Assembly (NCBI RefSeq): GCF_013280495.1
Contig: NZ_JABSSX010000017.1
Coordinates: 1 to 52,666 of the forward strand
Direction: 5' to 3'
Length of the DNA: 52,666 nucleotides
Origin: Brevibacterium permense
GTDB lineage: Bacteria; Actinomycetota; Actinomycetes; Actinomycetales; Brevibacteriaceae
Below, piece by piece: positions 8,907 to 16,422 of this stretch (position 1 is the stretch's first letter; each line of letters starts with the position of its first letter). The notes under the pieces were generated by a model. It searched no databases and was not told where the DNA came from. It worked only from the letters and a program-made list of their open reading frames with translations. Made by a program: the position numbers and the translations under genes.

Positions 8907-8966
8907 TTCATCCTGTTTCGAGACGGCCCGAACACCCGCCTCGACGAACTGACGAGAGTGAGTCAG

Positions 8967-9914
8967 ATGTTCGTCGCGAACCTCCTCATCGCGTTGCGCG
9001 AAGGTCTCGAGGCCACCTTGGTCATCGGCATCCTCGTGGGCTACCTGGTCAAGACCGGTCGCCGAGACGTCTTGCCCAAACTCTGGCTCGGCGTCGGTAT
9101 CGCCGCGCTCATTCCCTTCGGCATCGGCGCCCTGCTTACCTGGGGGCCGAAGACCCTGACCTATCAGGCGCAGGAGATAATCGGCGGCGTGCTCTCCATC
9201 ATCACCGTTGCCCTGGTGACCGGAATGATCTTCTGGATGGGCAAGCACGCACGCGCGCTCAAAGGTGAACTCGAATCGTCGATGGCCGCCTCGTTGGACA
9301 AGCGCTCGTCCGGCTGGGGTCTCGTCTGGCTCGCCGTGCTCGCCGTCGGCAGGGAAGGCGCGGAATCCGCGCTGTTCATCTGGGCCACGGTCCGCTCCTC
9401 GGTGGAGAACAACATTGTCGCCACCACCGCCGGCGTCGTCACCGGGCTGCTGCTCTCGCTCATCCTCGGCTGGCTCATCTACCGCGGTTCGCGCAAGATC
9501 AACATGAAGCTGTTCTTCTCCGTCACCGGATACTTCCTTATCCTCGTCGCCGCAGGAATCTTCGCGTACGGCATCAGCGATCTGCAGGAGGCTGGGGTCC
9601 TTCCCGGAATCATGAACCATGCGTGGGACGTCAGCCACCTGCTGCCGGAACCCACGTCGCCGATCTACTGGCTCTACGTCCTCGGACAGGCGATCTTCCA
9701 GGTCAACGTCCAACCTACGGTGCTCCAGACCATCGGCTGGATCGTCTACATCGTTCCCGTGGCCATCATCTTCTTCCGCCAGGTCCACGGGAAGTCACCC
9801 CGCAAAAAGGGCGGGACGACCCCCGCCCCGACGGAAGGGAACACCCTCGCCGAGGCAACCCCCACCTCGGCGACGGTCGAGCCGAGATCATCGGCGACGA
9901 TGCCCCATCCCTGA
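8967..9914 (+). CDS. efeU: High-affinity ferrous iron permease EfeU (FTR1 family)
   Basis: The product is about 315 residues with seven hydrophobic segments and the two REXXE-type iron-handling motifs of the FTR1/EfeU family: REGLE near the N-terminus and REGAE at about residue 130. I prefer the ATG at 8967 (MFVANLLIALREGLEA), the usual N-terminus of the family, with GAGAGTGAG just upstream; a GTG at 8958 would add three residues. The C-terminal tail is Pro/Thr rich. EfeU imports iron across the membrane, working with EfeO and EfeB encoded next. An iron box lies upstream. Confidence 0.93.
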   Translation: MFVANLLIALREGLEATLVIGILVGYLVKTGRRDVLPKLWLGVGIAALIPFGIGALLTWGPKTLTYQAQEIIGGVLSIITVALVTGMIFWMGKHARALKGELESSMAASLDKRSSGWGLVWLAVLAVGREGAESALFIWATVRSSVENNIVATTAGVVTGLLLSLILGWLIYRGSRKINMKLFFSVTGYFLILVAAGIFAYGISDLQEAGVLPGIMNHAWDVSHLLPEPTSPIYWLYVLGQAIFQVNVQPTVLQTIGWIVYIVPVAIIFFRQVHGKSPRKKGGTTPAPTEGNTLAEATPTSATVEPRSSATMPHP

Positions 9915-9993
9915 TCTTCCGCACCGCCCCTGGTGCGGCCCGGCCGCACCAGAGCACCATCCTCATTCACCAGTCTCATCTGCAAGGACATCC

Positions 9994-11307
9994 ATGAAAC
10001 ACCACTCCGCTCTCATCGCTCTGCCCACGGTCACTCTGCTCGCCCTGTCGCTGGCAGCCTGCACCGACAATCCCCAGAACAAGAAGGACGATGCTGCCTC
10101 AGGCGGCGACACTGTCACGGTGAAGATCACCGATGACACCTGCGAGGTCAGCCCCGCCACTCTGCCTTCGGGCAAGGTGAGCTTCTCGGTGACGAACAAG
10201 GGCACGAAGCCGAACGAGTTCGAGATCCTCGCCGAGAACAAGCTCCAGATCGAGTCCGAGAAAGAGAATATCGGCCCGGGCACGACGACCACGGTGACCA
10301 CGGCACTCGACGAAGGCACGTACTACACGGCGTGCAAGCCGAACATGGTCGGCGACTTCGTCGGCCTGGCGGAATTCGCGGTGACGAAGGGCGAAGACAT
10401 CTCGGTCGACAGCGACACCCAGGCCGCCGAGGACAAGGCGATCACGAACTACACCGGCTACGTCAAGGACCAGGTCGGTCAGCTCGTCGACGCGACGAAG
10501 GACTTCACCGACGCCTACACCTCGGGTGATACCGAGAAGGCGAAGGCGCTCTATCCGCTGGCGCGTCAGCACTATGAACGCATCGAACCGACCGCCGAAT
10601 CCTTCGGCATCAAGGAAGCCGGAGACCTCGACGGTGCGCTCGACGGCCGAGTCCAGGACCTCTCGGCTGATGCAGGGAAGAAGCCCAACGACCCCGAGGT
10701 CCTAGCCGACTGGACGGGCTGGCACCGGATCGAAGCCGATCTGTTCACGGACGAGTCCGAAGGCTACAAATTCGAGTCCGAAGCCGACCGTAAGAAGGTC
10801 GCGGACAAACTCAACGAGGACACGAAGACCCTCTACGACCTCGTCTACGGCAAGGTCGACGGTGCCAGCGGAGCGTTCGAACTCCAACTCTCCGATGTCG
10901 CCACGGGTGCATCCGCGCTGCTCGAAGAGGTCGCACTGTCGAAGATCGGCGGTGAGGAGGAGACCTTCTCGCACACCGACCTCTATGACTTCCACGCGAA
11001 TGTCGAAGGCGCCGAGGTGGCTTACGGCAATGTCGAGAAGCTCGTCGAGGCGCAGGATCCGGACCTCGCCGAGAAGATCACGACGAACCTCGACGGTGTG
11101 AAGACGGTGCTGAAGAAGTACCAGACCGGCAAGGACGATGACGGCAACATCCTCTACGAGGACTACTCGAAGGTCGCGGCAGTGCAGAAGGACGCCGGCG
11201 AAGCCCCGCAGGACACCGACTACACCGAGGCCCAGCAGGAGCTCTCCGATGCCGTCAACGCCCTGAGTGAACCGCTGTCCCAAGTCAGCGGCACCATCCT
11301 GCGCTGA
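9994..11307 (+). CDS. efeO: EfeO lipoprotein (cupredoxin plus M75 imelysin domain)
   Basis: The ATG at 9994 starts a lipoprotein signal peptide ending in the lipobox LSLAAC. The mature protein (437 residues in total) has a cupredoxin-like domain at about residues 40-130 and then an imelysin/M75 domain with the conserved HRIE (HXXE) metal-binding motif in WTGWHRIEADLF. EfeO is thought to capture periplasmic or extracellular ferrous iron and deliver it to EfeU. It lies 79 bp after efeU and 19 bp before efeB. The frame is open upstream, but only this start gives an export signal. Confidence 0.93.
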   Translation: MKHHSALIALPTVTLLALSLAACTDNPQNKKDDAASGGDTVTVKITDDTCEVSPATLPSGKVSFSVTNKGTKPNEFEILAENKLQIESEKENIGPGTTTTVTTALDEGTYYTACKPNMVGDFVGLAEFAVTKGEDISVDSDTQAAEDKAITNYTGYVKDQVGQLVDATKDFTDAYTSGDTEKAKALYPLARQHYERIEPTAESFGIKEAGDLDGALDGRVQDLSADAGKKPNDPEVLADWTGWHRIEADLFTDESEGYKFESEADRKKVADKLNEDTKTLYDLVYGKVDGASGAFELQLSDVATGASALLEEVALSKIGGEEETFSHTDLYDFHANVEGAEVAYGNVEKLVEAQDPDLAEKITTNLDGVKTVLKKYQTGKDDDGNILYEDYSKVAAVQKDAGEAPQDTDYTEAQQELSDAVNALSEPLSQVSGTILR

Positions 11308-11326
11308 AGTCTGTTGGAGTATGTGA

Positions 11327-12688
11327 ATGAGCAATGACGACCCCACCGAGGCGGCTGCCTCTGACGCGGAATCGGCATCAGCCGAGGGTAAGGTCCGCGG
11401 TATTCCCAGGCGGCGGCTCTTCGCCCTGGGCGGGGCCGCAGGGGCGCTCGGCATCGCCGGTGTCGGCGGAGGTGCGGCCGGCTATGCAGTGCGCGGGGCG
11501 CAGGAGAAGAAGCAGTCCGCCGTCCATCTCAGGTATCCATTCCGGGCCGAGAAGCAGCAGGGCATCCTCACTCCCGCTCAGGACAATATGTACACGGTGG
11601 CCTTCGATGTCACGACCTCGGACCGTCAGGCACTCATCGGCCTCCTCGAGGACTGGACGGTCGCGGCGGAACAGATGAGTGCTGGTGACCTCGTCGGTGG
11701 CGCTCCGGACGCGAATGCCGAACTGCCGCCGAAGGACTCCGGTGAGGTGTGGGGTTATCCGGCCAGCGGGCTGACGATCACCTTCGGCTTCGGTGCCACT
11801 TTGTTCGTCGATGAAGCGGGCAAGGACCGTTTCGGTCTGACGAACAAGATGCCGCAGGTGCTCAAGGACGGCGTCCCGAAGTTCGCAAACGAAGCCATCC
11901 ATGCCTCCGAAAGCAACGGGGATCTGCTCGTCCAGGCATGTGCGAACGATCCGCAGGTCGCCGTCCATGCGATCCGCAACCTCACCCGCATCGCGTTCGG
12001 CACTGCGAAGCTCAAGTGGGGGCAGATCGGATACGGCCGGACTTCCTCGACATCGACAGAGCAGGAAACGCCGCGCAACCTGTTCGGGTTCAAAGACGGG
12101 ACGAACAACATCAAAAGCGAGGACGCCGACGGCGAACTCGACAAGCACCTGTGGGTGCAGTCCGGTGATGATCCGGCTTCCGATGGCTGGCTGGCCGGCG
12201 GAACGTACTTCATGGCCCGCAAGATCCACATGTATTTGGAGATCTGGGACCGAGTGTCCTTGGCCGAGCAGGAAGACATCATCGGCCGCGACAAACGCTA
12301 TGGCGCCCCGCAATCCGTGGCCGAACCTGCCACGGACCAAGAGTTCACCCCGATCGACTTCTCAGCGAAGAACGCCGAGGGCACTCCGGCGATCGATGCT
12401 CGGTCGCATATCTCCATCGTCGCTCCCGAGCACCACAAGGGGGCGAAGATGTTGCGACGGGGATACAACTTCACCGATGGCAATGATTCGCTCGGCCGCC
12501 TCGATGCGGGGTTGTTCTTCATCGCCTATGTGCGGGACCCGCGGACGAACTTCTATCCGATCCTCAAGACCATGGCACAGAAGGACCTGCTCACCGAGTA
12601 CCTGCAGCATCAGGCATCGGCGCTGTTCGCCATCCCGCCCGGCATCGGCACCGGCGACACGATGATCGGTCAGAAGCTCTTCACCTGA
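11327..12688 (+). CDS. efeB: EfeB, DyP-type haem peroxidase/deferrochelatase
   Basis: The 453-residue protein begins with a twin-arginine signal (RRRLFALGGAAGALGIAGVG), so it is exported folded with its haem. The DyP-family GXXDG motif appears as GFKDGTNNIK in the middle of the chain, and the proximal haem region follows in the C-terminal half (SIVAPEHHKGAKMLRRGYNF). The C-terminus FYPILKTMAQKDLLTEYLQH with SALFAIPPG is typical of EfeB. In EfeUOB systems it oxidises ferrous iron or releases iron from haem. It is the last gene of the operon. Confidence 0.93.
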   Translation: MSNDDPTEAAASDAESASAEGKVRGIPRRRLFALGGAAGALGIAGVGGGAAGYAVRGAQEKKQSAVHLRYPFRAEKQQGILTPAQDNMYTVAFDVTTSDRQALIGLLEDWTVAAEQMSAGDLVGGAPDANAELPPKDSGEVWGYPASGLTITFGFGATLFVDEAGKDRFGLTNKMPQVLKDGVPKFANEAIHASESNGDLLVQACANDPQVAVHAIRNLTRIAFGTAKLKWGQIGYGRTSSTSTEQETPRNLFGFKDGTNNIKSEDADGELDKHLWVQSGDDPASDGWLAGGTYFMARKIHMYLEIWDRVSLAEQEDIIGRDKRYGAPQSVAEPATDQEFTPIDFSAKNAEGTPAIDARSHISIVAPEHHKGAKMLRRGYNFTDGNDSLGRLDAGLFFIAYVRDPRTNFYPILKTMAQKDLLTEYLQHQASALFAIPPGIGTGDTMIGQKLFT

Positions 12689-13099
12689 CCCATCCCTTTC
12701 CATCGTCCCGCAGCGTCCGGGCGGCATCACAGCATCCCACACCGCCAGCGACGTTGCGCACCGCAAGCGTCGTGTCCTCCATCTGCGACCCTCGAGCATC
12801 CGTCACCGCAAGCGGCACAACCTACGACTGCAAATGCATCTGTCGCCGGCAGCCGCACAGCGCACAGGTGGAACGGGATGTTTTGCAGCTGTCGCGAGGT
12901 TCTAGGTGCGACACGTCGTCTTGCCGCGAACACGGATGGATGCTCGACTGCCCTCCAGTGCAGACCGCAGGCCCCAACGCCGTCTGCAGCTCAGTGCCTA
13001 CCGTGAGTCAGTGCCCACCGTGAGCAGGTATCAGCAGCGAGCCACCGCCGGCCGCACCCTCACAGCTCCGACAGTCGAATCCCAACCCCATGAATAACA
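12689..13099. other. Gene-free interval between efeB and the rplI terminator
   Basis: I see no convincing gene here. The only structures are two adjacent 17-bp imperfect direct repeats at 12993-13009 and 13010-13026 (AGTGCCTACCGTGAGTC type) and scattered CACCGCAAGCG motifs. A plus-strand frame of 89 codons (12754-13023) has no ribosome binding site and an atypical Cys/Ser-rich composition. Confidence 0.5.
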
Positions 13100-13133
13100 C
13101 CGAGGCGGCACCTGAACTCAGGTGCCGCCTCGG
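13100..13133 (-). terminator. Terminator of the rpsF-ssb-rpsR-rplI operon
   Basis: A 16-bp perfect stem (CCGAGGCGGCACCTGA pairing with TCAGGTGCCGCCTCGG) has only two bases between its arms, so the loop would open to about six. It lies 78 bp after the rplI stop. A moderately T-rich stretch (TTATTCAT) follows on the minus strand. It could also end read-through from efeB on the other strand. Confidence 0.7.
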
Positions 13134-13210
13134 CGGTGGTGTGGTGGGGCCGCTCAGGCCTTCACCACGTCCGAATCATCCGGACTGGGACGTCCGGACA
13201 AGACCTTCGA

Positions 13211-13669
13211 TCAGGCCTTGCCGATGACCTCGAACTTGATCTTCGCGGTGATCTCGTCGCCGACGCGCACGACAGCGTTGTAGCTGCCGGGGGTCTTGAC
13301 GTGACCGGTCAGGGCGACCTGACGGCGATCGAACTCGCGTCCAGTCGCGGTCTGCAGGGCCTCGGCCACGAGGGCAGGGGTGACGGCGCCGAAGAGGCGA
13401 CCGTTCTTGCCGGCCTTCATGTCGATGCGAGCCGTGGTCGACTCGAGTTCGCCCTTGACCTTGATGGCTTCGTCGTGATCGGCGATCTGCTTGGCCTGAC
13501 GGGCCTTGCGCAGAGACTCAATGTGCTTCTCAGCGCCGGCGGACCAGGCCGAGGCCCAGCCACGAGGCAGAAGCAGGTTGCGTGCGTATCCGGCACGAAC
13601 CTCGACGACGTCGCCGGCGGCACCGAGGCCGTCGACTTCCTGGTTCAGAATCACTTTGCGGTTAGGCAT
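13211..13669 (-). CDS. rplI: 50S ribosomal protein L9
   Basis: The 152-residue protein starts MPNRKVILNQEVDGLGAAGD, followed by VVEVRAGYARNLLLPRGWA, the L9 signature that binds domain V of 23S rRNA. A long connecting helix (residues 45-75) and a C-terminal domain follow, as is standard for L9. It is the last gene of the rpsF-ssb-rpsR-rplI operon, 16 bp after rpsR, with a terminator behind it. Confidence 0.97.
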   Translation of the reverse strand: MPNRKVILNQEVDGLGAAGDVVEVRAGYARNLLLPRGWASAWSAGAEKHIESLRKARQAKQIADHDEAIKVKGELESTTARIDMKAGKNGRLFGAVTPALVAEALQTATGREFDRRQVALTGHVKTPGSYNAVVRVGDEITAKIKFEVIGKA

Positions 13670-13685
13670 TATTCTTTCCCTCCGA

Positions 13686-13925
13686 TCAGCGAGCTGAGCT
13701 CGAGTAGGGCAGAAGTGCCATCTCGCGGGCGTTCTTGACGGCCTTTGCGATGACGCGCTGTTCCTGCACGGTCACACCGGTGACGCGACGTGCACGGATC
13801 TTGCCGCGGTCGGAAATGAACTTACGGAGCGTAGCGGTGTCCTTGTAGTGGATGTTCGCCGCTTCGCCCTTCTTGAGCGGATTAGCCTTCTTCTTGATAG
13901 GCTTCCGGATCTCTGGCTTTGCCAT
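13686..13925 (-). CDS. rpsR: 30S ribosomal protein S18
   Basis: The 79-residue protein has the S18 core: [19 protein letters not shown], then [20 protein letters not shown] with [11 protein letters not shown]. The N-terminal extension is Lys rich. The Zn-binding Cys residues of some S18 proteins are absent, as in the Cys-minus form. S18 pairs with S6 (rpsF, same operon) on the small-subunit platform. Confidence 0.96.
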   Translation of the reverse strand: MAKPEIRKPIKKKANPLKKGEAANIHYKDTATLRKFISDRGKIRARRVTGVTVQEQRVIAKAVKNAREMALLPYSSSAR

Positions 13926-13972
13926 GAGTATCTCCTGTTAACGAATGTCTCGAAATGTCGTGAAGACGTGGA

Positions 13973-14602
13973 TCAGAACGGGGGTTCATCGGCGCCGGGA
14001 TTGCCCCAGCCGCCGTTGCCGCTCTGCGGGTTCGATGATGCCCACGGGTCATTGGCGGGTGCGTTGTTGCCGCCCTGGCTGTAGCCCTGGCGCTGGCCAC
14101 CCTGCTGGCCGCCCTGCTGAGGATTGTTGCCCCAACCGGAGGACTGCTGGTTGCCGAAGCCGCCCTGCTGGCCGCCTCCGCCCTGGTTGCCTCCGCCGAA
14201 GTTGCCGCCGCCACCGCCGAAGTTTCCTCCGCCGCTGGGATTGTTCTTCGAGACCTGTGCGGTGGCGCGCCGCAGGCTGGGGCCGACTTCGTCGACGTCC
14301 AGCTCCATGACCGTGCGCTTCTCGCCTTCCTTGGTCTCGAAGGACCGGGACTTCAGCCGGCCCTGAACGATGACCCGAGTACCGCGCTGCAGAGATTCGG
14401 CGACGTTCTCTCCCATTTCACGCCACACCGAGCAGCGGAGGAAGAGAGTCTCTCCGTCCTTGAACTCGTTGGCCTGACGGTCGAAGATACGCGGCGTCGA
14501 GGCCACGGTGAAGTTTGCGACTGCCGCACCGTTCGGTGTGAAGCGCAGTTCGGGATCGCTGGTGAGGTTCCCGACGACCGTGATGACTGTTTCGCCTGCC
14601 AT
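13973..14602 (-). CDS. ssb: Single-stranded DNA-binding protein
   Basis: The 209-residue protein has the OB-fold at residues 1-115 ([53 protein letters not shown]). A long flexible linker rich in Gly, Asn and Gln with GGGNFGGG repeats follows. The acidic tip DEPPF is the docking peptide for replication and repair partners. It lies between rpsF and rpsR, the classical arrangement. The linker is longer than in E. coli Ssb, as is usual in Actinobacteria. Confidence 0.97.
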   Translation of the reverse strand: MAGETVITVVGNLTSDPELRFTPNGAAVANFTVASTPRIFDRQANEFKDGETLFLRCSVWREMGENVAESLQRGTRVIVQGRLKSRSFETKEGEKRTVMELDVDEVGPSLRRATAQVSKNNPSGGGNFGGGGGNFGGGNQGGGGQQGGFGNQQSSGWGNNPQQGGQQGGQRQGYSQGGNNAPANDPWASSNPQSGNGGWGNPGADEPPF

Positions 14603-14636
14603 TGAATCTCCTAGAAGCGAGGTAGCTTAAGATGCC

Positions 14637-14927
14637 TTACTTGGCGTCCGGGCGGAGGATCTTCGTACGCAGAACGGACTCGTTGAGTCCGAGCTGACGA
14701 TCGAGTTCCTTGGTCGTTGCAGGCTCGGCGTGGAAATCAACCACGACGTAGTAGCCTTCGGACTTCTTCTGGATCTCGTACGCGAAGCGACGACGTCCCC
14801 AGATATCCACGTTGTCGACGGTGCCGTTCTCAGCCGGGACAACCTTGATCAGGTTGTTCACGGTGTCAGCCAGCGTCCGCTCTTCGAGGTCGTTATCAAG
14901 AATGAGCATGAGCTCGTACTTACGCAT
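14637..14927 (-). CDS. rpsF: 30S ribosomal protein S6
   Basis: The 96-residue protein starts [20 protein letters not shown] and has the S6 pattern [33 protein letters not shown] precedes the ATG. It is the first gene of the operon. A hairpin with a CCG-containing loop (14956-14974) lies in its leader and may be the S6:S18 autoregulatory site. Confidence 0.97.
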   Translation of the reverse strand: MRKYELMLILDNDLEERTLADTVNNLIKVVPAENGTVDNVDIWGRRRFAYEIQKKSEGYYVVVDFHAEPATTKELDRQLGLNESVLRTKILRPDAK

Positions 14928-14955
14928 ATGTCACCCACCTCCTCTGGTCTTTGCG

Positions 14956-14974
14956 GCCATGGTCGGTCCATGGC
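14956..14974 (-). promoter_or_regulatory. Candidate S6:S18 autoregulatory hairpin in rpsF leader
   Basis: On the minus strand GCCATGG pairs perfectly with CCATGGC around the loop ACCGA, about 30 bases before the rpsF start. The S6:S18 complex is known to bind mRNA leaders exposing a CCG trinucleotide that mimics its 16S rRNA site. The location and the loop fit. The full published motif has additional helices that I did not verify. Confidence 0.45.
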
Positions 14975-15036
14975 AGGAGGGTATATGCACGCCCGCTCCC
15001 CGTCTCGTGATCGTCGCGAAATGGGAACAGACCTCA

Positions 15037-16410
15037 CTAGTCTAATCGACTGGTGCGGTGACTGTCATGTCCGGATTCGTGCTCTTCCTTACGTCCTGCA
15101 GCCTGATGTTCCAATGCGTCCCCAGGATCGTCGATCTCTTTTCGCCGAGGCGGCGCCGACGCAGCCGTGCGACCGCGGATACCGCGCCGGTAGAGGTTCT
15201 CACCGGCCATGATCACGACGAGGACGAGAGCGAGCAGCCGCAGCAGGGTGAACAGGGCGACGAAGGTGGAGTCGAGTCCCTCATCGACTTCGAATCCCGA
15301 CACATCACCGAGTTGGACGGCGACGGCGAAGACCGCCTCGGCGAGGGTCCAGACGATGAGCACCCACCAGCGGCGGACAGACAGGGCGATGAAGGGCAGA
15401 AGCCACAGGCTGTCCCAGGGCATGAGTCCCGGCGCCAGCAGCAGGCAGCCGCCGATGAGCAGGCATGCAGCTACGGCCGGGTCGAGACCCGTGCGGCGGA
15501 CCATGTAGAGGGAGACGGTCACGGCGAGGACCACTCCGGCGCTGACGATGATCCACAGCGGGGCCCAGACGGAGACGTCGCCGAGTTCGGCCATGAGCAG
15601 GATCGAGGCGAAGGATCCGCCGTCGACGGCATCGGAGTACCAGTGGATGATCCGGTCGATCGCGCTGAGGTCGACGACGAGGAGCACCGCCGAGGTGACC
15701 GTGGCCGCAGCGAGCATCATTCGCGGATTGCGCGGCCCCAGTCCGCGAGCCGGGTTCGGGCCAGTCACGGTCAGGGCGAGGAGCACGAGAAGGGCGAGTG
15801 GGTTGATGAACGTCGCGATGCCCAGCAGCAAACCGGCCAACCACCCGCGCGGGCGCAGCGGTGGGGTTCCGAAGAAGATGACCATCGACCACACCGCCAG
15901 TGCGAGGGCGATCGGGTCGAGAGTGGAGCCGAGGGTGAAGAGGATGAGCGGGGAGGCGAAGACCGCGACCAGCCACCCCCGGAAGCGGGCGAGGACGAGG
16001 AGTCCGGCGCCGAGAGCCGCGATCCCTGCGGTGTTGAGCAGGAGCACGACGACCATGAAGAGGGAGACGTCGTTGGTGAACAGCTGGAACAGGTCGACCA
16101 GGCGAGCTTCCAGCGGAGCCAGGGCCGCCGCTCCGCCGTGTGCGCGCCCAAGTACCTCGGGGTTGGTGTCACCGAGGAAAGCTGTGGACAGCGGCCCTGC
16201 GCACATCCTCGCCGAGGCGGCCGGCTGTTCGTATCCCGAGCTCAGACACGGGCCCTGCAGAGCCAGAGCGATGAAGGTGGTGACGCCGAGGATCGCAGCC
16301 AGCGCAGAGGCCTGCGCGCTGCGGAACCGGCGACCGGCGGCACCGAGGTGAATGCCGACCGGACCGCCGAGCAGAGGCTCGGCGATCCGGGTGCTGGACT
16401 TCGAGGGCAT
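15037..16410 (-). CDS. GT87-like integral membrane glycosyltransferase (Rv0051-type)
   Basis: The 457-residue protein has about ten TM segments, starting at residues 34-52 (ALAAILGVTTFIALALQGP). A long extracytoplasmic loop follows, with CLSSGY, CAGPLSTAFLG and DTNPEVLGRA. The C-terminal cytoplasmic tail is charged (residues 405-457, His/Glu/Arg rich). It lies between the class A PBP and rpsF, the place of Rv0051 in M. tuberculosis, a DUF2029/GT87-like protein. Relatives are polyprenyl-phosphate-sugar-dependent mannosyltransferases of envelope glycolipids. The donor and acceptor here are unknown. Confidence 0.75.
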   Translation of the reverse strand: MPSKSSTRIAEPLLGGPVGIHLGAAGRRFRSAQASALAAILGVTTFIALALQGPCLSSGYEQPAASARMCAGPLSTAFLGDTNPEVLGRAHGGAAALAPLEARLVDLFQLFTNDVSLFMVVVLLLNTAGIAALGAGLLVLARFRGWLVAVFASPLILFTLGSTLDPIALALAVWSMVIFFGTPPLRPRGWLAGLLLGIATFINPLALLVLLALTVTGPNPARGLGPRNPRMMLAAATVTSAVLLVVDLSAIDRIIHWYSDAVDGGSFASILLMAELGDVSVWAPLWIIVSAGVVLAVTVSLYMVRRTGLDPAVAACLLIGGCLLLAPGLMPWDSLWLLPFIALSVRRWWVLIVWTLAEAVFAVAVQLGDVSGFEVDEGLDSTFVALFTLLRLLALVLVVIMAGENLYRRGIRGRTAASAPPRRKEIDDPGDALEHQAAGRKEEHESGHDSHRTSRLD

Positions 16411-16422
16411 GACTCGAGGTTA

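Noticed and set aside
12754..13023. 89-codon plus-strand frame after efeB
   Set aside because: No ribosome binding site and an unusual Cys/Ser-rich composition; no family resemblance.
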